Below are positions 57,784 to 64,000 of a stretch of 64,000 nt of DNA, piece after piece. Each line of letters begins with the position of its first letter. Within the stretch, counting starts at the first letter, position 1. Both the position numbers and the translations under genes were made by a program. Source of the DNA: Dryas octopetala (taxonomy: Eukaryota > Streptophyta > Magnoliopsida > Rosales > Rosaceae); assembly GCA_963921425.1 (NCBI GenBank), contig OY992832.1:30097489-30161488 (forward strand). The letters are read 5' to 3'. The notes under the pieces are model-generated. The model saw only the letters and a list, made by a program, of their open reading frames with translations. It did no database searches and was not told the origin of the DNA.

Positions 57784-60700
57784 ATGATTAAAGGTACTTT
57801 ATACACACAAACAAACACTATATGTATATATATATATATGTGTTTGTATGTGAGCTTTTGTTGTTCATGATATATATGGGTCGGGTTTTGTTAAATGAGT
57901 CATAGACTTGATGAATTTTAGGTCAATTATGCTTCGAACAATTGGAACTCTGAATTTCCTTGCTACAGATTTATTTTAGTTAATTTTTTTTTATTTGTTC
58001 TTGTGTTGATTGGATATGGTGTTGTATGTAACAGTAGCACACAGTTTATCTATTTATGTATCACTTTTCTTGGTGTTTGATAGATTGCTCGCGCACATAT
58101 GAGTAATTACAAATTAATCTTGATTTTTTTTCTTCTTTTGGCTAGCTTTAGTCATTGTAGTCTTTTGTTTTGCTAACTTAATTGTTTTTACATTAAGGAA
58201 TACATAAATAGAGAAACATGTGTGTGTATTGCTGTGTGTGTACATATGCTATGCTTAACTGGGGTTAAAGATGAGTGATTGGTTAAAGATTGATGCTTTT
58301 CTATTTTATTATATAAATTCAAGACTTCAAGACGACAATGAAAATGTCTGTGATTCCATGTTAGATTGGAAATTATAGAGTGCTTGACTCCTAAAGTCCT
58401 ATTATTTATGTATTTATTGTTATTTGTAATTTAGGTTTGATGGACTTGGACAATTTGAATGGAGAAGTAGCTGTTAATGGAATGGATACTACTGGGATGG
58501 CTGATCTGAAGGTGCCTTTGTTGAAGTCTTCAGGTATTATTAACAAAGACAAAAGAATTCGAACAGTTAAGTTCAAAATAGGTGATATCAAGTGTGCATC
58601 TTATGCAACTACCATTGAATCTGTGTTGGGAAAGCTTAATGGGGTCAATAATGCAACAGTGTCACCCCTCCAAGGCCAAGCTGCGGTCAAATATATACCA
58701 GAGCTCATTAATGTGAGTGAAGTTTACGGACCTACTCTAAGGTGTTATTTTTGCATATGTTTCCGCAAAATTATCTTTTTTTTTTTTTTTTTTTTTTTTT
58801 TTCTTAAATTCAATTTTTGTTTGTTAGACATAGTTGTTAGTTCGATATATATTGTTGGACCATTCCTTAACGGTTTAAAATTTTGGAGTCTATTGATTGT
58901 CTAACATGGTGTCATAGTCTTGTTTGCAAGAGGCCATGGGTTCGAAACCTCTGATCCTCATTCCCTACTTCATTGTGGTTTGGAAGGTGCAGGCGGTGGG
59001 GCTGCACCTATATGTTTTCCTTAGTCTGCATTTCATTTTCTCCCCAGATGCAGGATGGGGCTTCACATGAGGGAGAGTGTTAGCTTGATATCATTGTTGG
59101 TCCATTACCTAAAAATGTAAGCTTTTGGGGTCTAGTGGTTGTCTAACAATAGTAACCAAACCAAAATGTTTCTGCATGTTCTGTCAATTTTTTTTTAAGG
59201 TACTGCAGTAATATGTTTTATGTACTTTTAAATTTTCTGTAACTCCAATTTCTTTGGGATTGAGCATTTATGAGGGAAGGGCTTTATTTATTTATTTATT
59301 TTGATATATTGCATATGCATGCAATTGCGCTCAAATTTTTACCACGCATGTTGTTAGACGGCCATTGTCTTAAATTGTTAGGGAATAAGAAAACAATTTA
59401 TGTCAAATTAACACTCTCCCTCAAGTGGAACCCTATCCTGCATGCGAAGATGAAGACAAAGAGAAACATATGGGTGTAGTCCCACCCTACACCTTGCAAA
59501 TCAACAAAGAAGTAGGGAGTGGGGATTGGAGGTTTCGAATCCAGAACCTCCTGCAATTAGAGCTCTAATACCATGCTAGACAACCTTAAGTTGTTTGGGA
59601 ATAGACCAACAGTGTATAACAAGCTAACACATGCTAATGTGTGGGCATGTGCTTTCTCTGCACTAGTCTTCACCAGAAAATGCTTTAAAAACATTCTTCC
59701 TCCAAGTTTTTCTTTGCTAAGTAAACATTGATGCAGATTTAAATTAGTTTGTTCATAATTTTATGTAGTGAAAAATATGTTTTATTTTCCTTACTGAAAA
59801 TTTTATTGTTGTTCATGTTTTTCTGGCTTATCTTGATTCTTTATTATACCATATCTTTATATATAAGAAAATGGTAACATTATGATGAACTTTTTGTTAG
59901 GCAAGAAAAATTAAGGAAGCTATAGAAGATGCAGGTTTCCCAGTTGATGAGTTTCCTGAACAAGACATAGCAGTATGCCGGCTCAGGATAAAAGGAATGG
60001 CATGCACCAGCTGCTCTGAGTCTATTGAACGTGCCCTTCAAATGGTTGATGGAGTGAAAAATGCAGTTGTAGGTCTTGCCCTTGAAGAAGCAAAGGTTCA
60101 CTTTGATCCAAATGTCACTGATACCAATTACATTATTGAAGCAATAGGAGATGCTGGGTTTGGAGCTGAGCTCATTAGCTCTGGTAATGATGTAAACAAA
60201 GTACATCTAAAACTTGAAGGAGTCAATTCTCCGGAAGATATGGTTATTGTCCGTTCCTCCCTTGAGTCAGTTGAAGGTGTAGATAATGTTGAAGTGGACT
60301 TGGCAGAAAGAAAGGTGACTGTTACCTATGATCCAGACCTCACTGGTCCAAGATCTCTTATACATTATATTGAAGAAGCTGGCCATGACCCCAAATTGTA
60401 CAAAGCAACCTTGTATATTCCCCCGAGACGAAGGGAAGCTGAGTGGCAGCATGAGATTCAGATATACAGGAACCAGTTTTTCCTGAGCTGCCTATTTTCG
60501 GTTCCTATATTTTTGTTCTCAATGGTGCTTCCAATGCTTCCTCCTTATGGGAACTGGTTAGACTACAAGATTCACAACATGCTCACTGTAGGGATGCTTT
60601 TAAGATGGATTCTTTGCACACCAGTGCAGTTCATTGTTGGCAGGAGGTATTCAATTACTGTATTTCTACTGTTACTTCTTGTTCTTGCTATGAGTTGTGT

Positions 60701-63700
60701 AGCCAACACTTGTGCATGACTGCCTTTGAGAATTATATATGTTTAGATACCTTTCTGAACCCAAAACTCTTTGATTTTGTATGTCCTTTTCAGGTTTTAT
60801 GTGGGATCATATCATGCATTAAGACGTAGGTCAGCTAATATGGATGTTCTTGTTGCACTGGGCACCAATGTTGCTTATTTTTACTCTGTCTATATAGCAG
60901 TGAAAGCATTGGCTTTGGATAAATTTGAAGGGCAGGATTTCTTTGAAACTAGTTCTATGTTGATATCCTTTATACTCCTGGGAAAGTACTTAGAAGTTCT
61001 GGCTAAAGGAAAGACATCTGATGCTTTAGCGAAGCTGACTGAACTTGCTCCTGATACAGCTTATCTGTTGTCGTTAGATGATGATGGCAATGCTATCTCA
61101 GAGATGGAAATTAGCACTCAACTTATTCAAAGAAATGATATACTTAAGATTGTTCCAGGGGCAAAAGTTCCTGTTGATGGGATTGTAATTAGTGGTCAAA
61201 GCCATGTGAACGAGAGTATGATCACAGGAGAGGCAAGACCCATTGCTAAAAGACTTGGTGACAAGGTAGTACATCTTTCATCCTTACTTCTTTGAACTTG
61301 CATCATTTAAAGAAAAATGCTATTTTTTCATTTTAGTTTTTCCTTTTTCTTGAATAGGTTATTGGTGGCACCATGAATGAGAATGGGTGTTTACTGGTTA
61401 AGGCTACTCATGTTGGTTCAGAGACTGCACTGTCCCAGATAGTTCAACTTGTTGAAGCTGCACAGCTTGCTAGAGCACCTGTTCAGAAACTCGCTGACCA
61501 GATTTCAAAGTTTTTTGTTCCTTTGGTGAGTTGATTTGTTTACTCTCTAGCATACCATGAATTTCTGTTACTTATAAAATAAATTGTACTTATACTGTTC
61601 TCAGCTACATTTATCTGCTTTTCTAAAATATGTAATTCCAATGATTGAAGTTTTATGTGCATTTTTTCCCATCATAATATACCAAAAAGGTAAAATTGAA
61701 CTGAAAGTCAGATATTGATAAGTATCTAAAGAACTTAGCTGCATCTGGATGCCAGCATGAGATACTTCTCTCTAAAAGATCAGCAACATATATTGCAGGC
61801 GATGCTTTTCCTCTTTCTTCTTATCACTTCTGTCAAAATTTTCCTGCACTTTCATTTTCTTCTTTGTCTTTGGCTTGCTTGGATTTATTTTGGCTTGTGT
61901 TTTTTTGTTGAGTTTTTTTTTTTTTTTAATCCTGTTGAGAGATATCCCACATTGGGAATGTATAAACCTTGCATAGTAGTTTATATGGTCTTTGGCCTCC
62001 CCTCCCTTTGCCAATTGGTTTTGGGTTGGATGCTCCAATCTTGTTCATGGTATTAGAGCAGACAATTCACGTGTTTGGCCAAACGGCCATGCATGCTCCT
62101 ACGTCACCCAATATGAGTGTCCAAGTGTTTGGCTTAAGTGACTCCACACGTGAGGGGGCGTGATGAGATATATATGTATATATCCCACACTGGGAATGTA
62201 AAGCCTTGCATAGTAGTTTATAAGCTCTTTGGCCTCTCCTCCCATTGCCAATTGGTTGGTTTTGGGTTGGATGCTCCAATTTCCTTCATATCCAACTACT
62301 TTTGAGTTTGTTTTTTTTGTTTTTTTTTTTAATTTTTATTTATAGTTGAGTGCTGTTGCTTGAAAAACTGGCTAAGTGATAGCTGGAGGCAAAGAACTCC
62401 ATGTCTGATGACAATTTTTCATTTGTAGAATTGATTTGTTTTCCTTTCCCAAATCAGGTTGTCATTGTAGCATTTTTAACATGGTTGGGATGGTTCGTCC
62501 CTGGAGAATTTGATCTTTATCCCAAACATTGGATACCAAAGGGCATGGATAAATTTGAGCTGGCACTACAGTTTGGCATCTCAGTGTTAGTGGTTGCTTG
62601 CCCTTGTGCTTTGGGACTAGCAACCCCTACAGCAGTAATGGTTGCAACAGGGAAGGGGGCTTCACAAGGTGTTCTTATCAAGGGCGGAAATGCACTTGAA
62701 AAGGCTCATAAGGTAAGGCCACCTTAGTCTAGGAAACAACTTTCATCTTGCAATTACAATCTGTGTTTAATTTGCATTTTTTTGCTATTGTGTTTAGTTA
62801 CTACATGTAAACTTGTTCCTACTTGCTTTGGTTTCCAAGGATGTGAGAAACCTTCTGTTTGTGGTATATTAGGAAACACAAGCGTGACAATTGGTACTTG
62901 GAAAATTTCAGTAATATGACATTATCATCACCACAATATCAATTGCTGATTACAAGCTCTATATATGAATTAAGTTTGCACTCTCTTTTTCTTTCTTTTT
63001 CCTCTGCTATGAGGTTGCTTTCTTCTTTTTCTTTTTTTCTGCCAACATAACATAGCTTATGTTTGTGTTTGCAATTATAACAAGAATTATACTTCATCTA
63101 GGAGCAGTAAAATGCTCCGTCTTCTGTGAACTTTTAGGCTCTTAACGTGAAGATAAATAAAATCTCTGTCATTAGGTGTGGAGGGATGTTTTTGTTTTTT
63201 TCTACATATATTGGGATGCCAAACCAAACATCTCCTCTTCACTTGTAAGAGTATATGTATGTATCTGTGTCTCTGTGTGGGTTAACATATAAGCGCTCAA
63301 AAATATTATGATTATTGAAAATGAAACTATTTATTTTATTTGAAATTTGTCTCATATGAGATTTTGGTTCCAGAGAATTGGTGGTTGTATACACCTTATT
63401 CATGTCACCAAGTATCATATTATTCCCAGTAAGCTACTAGCATACTCTTATTAGCATGGTGATAAATGTCTCTTGATTTTGATGGACAGAGAGGTATCAT
63501 ATAAAGATTGTTGTTTTGTTCCTTTTGCTGTTTTTTTTTTTTGTCTATTCCTTTCTTGTGCACATTCATACATTGCATTTCATTTGTCACTTTGTAGGTG
63601 TCTGGATCTTTAACTGCGCCTTCTTTTTTTTTTTCTTTTTTTTTTTTCAATTATTAAAAAATGCATGTATTTGAACCTGCAGGTTAAAACAGTTGTCTTT

Positions 63701-64000
63701 GATAAGACGGGGACTCTGACAGTTGGAAAACCAGCAGTAGTTAGTGCTGTGCTCTTTTCCAATCACTCAATGGAGGAGTTCTGTGCTGTGGCTATCGCTG
63801 CAGAGGTTTGAGTTTATATTTCAAATTTTAACATGAAAATTTTACTTTTTGTAGCTTTTTTGAAAATTTTTGAGTACTTTAAGAGTTAAGCTAAGCATGA
63901 GATAATCACAAATAACCTCTGATATGGCTGATCATTTTCCATCATATTTATATTTTTTATGAATGATGAAACCTCACTAGTATATGTGCTATCTTTTAGG
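57784..64000 (+). CDS. HMA5: Copper-transporting P1B-type ATPase, HMA5-like (5' part, runs off the right edge)
   Basis: Pumps Cu(I) across membranes; plant HMA5 moves copper out of the cytosol in roots and xylem (family knowledge). Exons: 57784-57793, 58435-58712, 59901-60646, 60794-61265, 61358-61525, 62458-62712, 63683-63805, and the eighth starting at 64000; phases agree. The first ATG gives MIKGLMDLDN; 684 residues are visible of roughly 980. In order: a first heavy-metal domain with GDIKCASYAT (57-60 holds Cys…Tyr instead of CxxC), a second with GMACTSC (Cys 131 and 134), a degenerate third, membrane helices (from about 310), the actuator motif TGE (about 489), CPC (606-608) in a membrane helix, and DKTGT with the phosphorylated Asp at 650. 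The nucleotide-binding half lies off-window. Three TRIM elements sit in introns 2 and 5. HMA5-like rather than RAN1/HMA7 is inferred from overall wording. Confidence 0.92.
58835..59148 (+). mobile_element. TRIM element 1 in HMA5-like intron 2
   Basis: A miniature LTR retrotransposon of 314 bp with no coding region. LTRs of 72 and 71 bp (58835-58906 and 59078-59148) both run TGTTAG…CTAACA. The PBS-like TGGTGTCATAGTC follows the first LTR and resembles the initiator-Met tRNA primer site. A purine-rich GAGGGAGAG precedes the second LTR. The target duplication ATAGT is perfect (58830-58834 and 59149-59153). It looks structurally whole; TRIMs never encode proteins. Confidence 0.88.
59352..59629 (-). 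mobile_element. TRIM element 2 in HMA5-like intron 2, opposite orientation
   Basis: Same family as the copy at 58835-59148 but on the minus strand. Ends are TGTTAGAC and AAGCTAACA, with a PBS complement CTCTAATACCA near 59560 and a CTCTCCCTC polypurine-tract complement near 59413. Flanks CATGT and CATGC differ by one base. About 200 bp separate it from the first copy. The LTRs are more diverged, so it is probably older. Confidence 0.75.
61933..62288 (+). mobile_element. TRIM element 3 in HMA5-like intron 5
   Basis: A different TRIM family. LTRs of 115 and 128 bp (61933-62047 and 62161-62288) share CTTGCATAGTAGTTTATA and GGTTTTGGGTTGGATGCTCC. PBS TGGTATTAGAGC lies at 62048 and a purine tract GTGAGGGGGCG just before the second LTR. 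Flanking bases AATCC and TATCC differ by one. No coding region. Confidence 0.85.

Noticed and set aside
58913-58965. SINE or tRNA-like gene (GGTTCGAAACC box-B-like word)
   Set aside because: The word lies inside a TRIM element with clear LTRs and target duplication; no cloverleaf can be drawn.

Overview
The window is plant nuclear DNA: AT-rich, with intron-containing genes using GT-AG splice sites, broken up by many transposable elements. The coding sequences look eudicot and most like Rosaceae (the copper ATPase resembles Prunus HMA5-type proteins from memory). The family-level placement is inference, because no search could be run. Four host genes are supported, all on the + strand. No previously undescribed biological system is evident; the unusual material is in gene structure and in transposon architecture.

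Layout. 1-2290: minus-strand Tat-type Ty3/gypsy relic. 2291-6716: non-coding, with a Mutator-type MITE (exact 9-bp target duplication) and two adjacent Helitron 3' ends. 6717-16266: complete 14-exon SRT1/SIRT6-class sirtuin gene (471 aa), with two MITEs, a Copia solo LTR and two local duplications in its introns. 16267-30539: gene-free repeat belt holding a Mutator-type element, a CACTA end, two head-to-head Copia LTRs, a Copia gag relic, a 0.5-kb direct duplication interrupted by a Mutator-type element, and a 5'-truncated LINE. 30657-33951: two-exon LEC1-type NF-YB gene (257 aa). 34841-41560: minus-strand Athila-type relic. 41647-43283: Mutator-type element with a nested MITE. 43707-46707: CC-NB-ARC-LRR (NLR) resistance gene with one frameshift, followed by three tandem copies of a ~1-kb 3' unit and then a small relic of a second NLR. 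51290-57545: MITEs and a Tekay/Del-like LTR. 57784-64000: first eight exons of an HMA5-like copper P-type ATPase, running off the right edge, with three TRIM elements in its introns.

The genes have unrelated jobs: chromatin deacetylation (SRT1), embryo-programme transcription (LEC1-type NF-YB), pathogen sensing (NLR) and copper transport (HMA5-like). They form no operon-like or pathway cluster. What links the window is transposon traffic: at least five Mutator-type miniature elements keep perfect 9-bp target duplications, and the introns of three of the four genes have taken up small elements. Exon borders were set by reading splice sites and checking that phase was kept across every junction.
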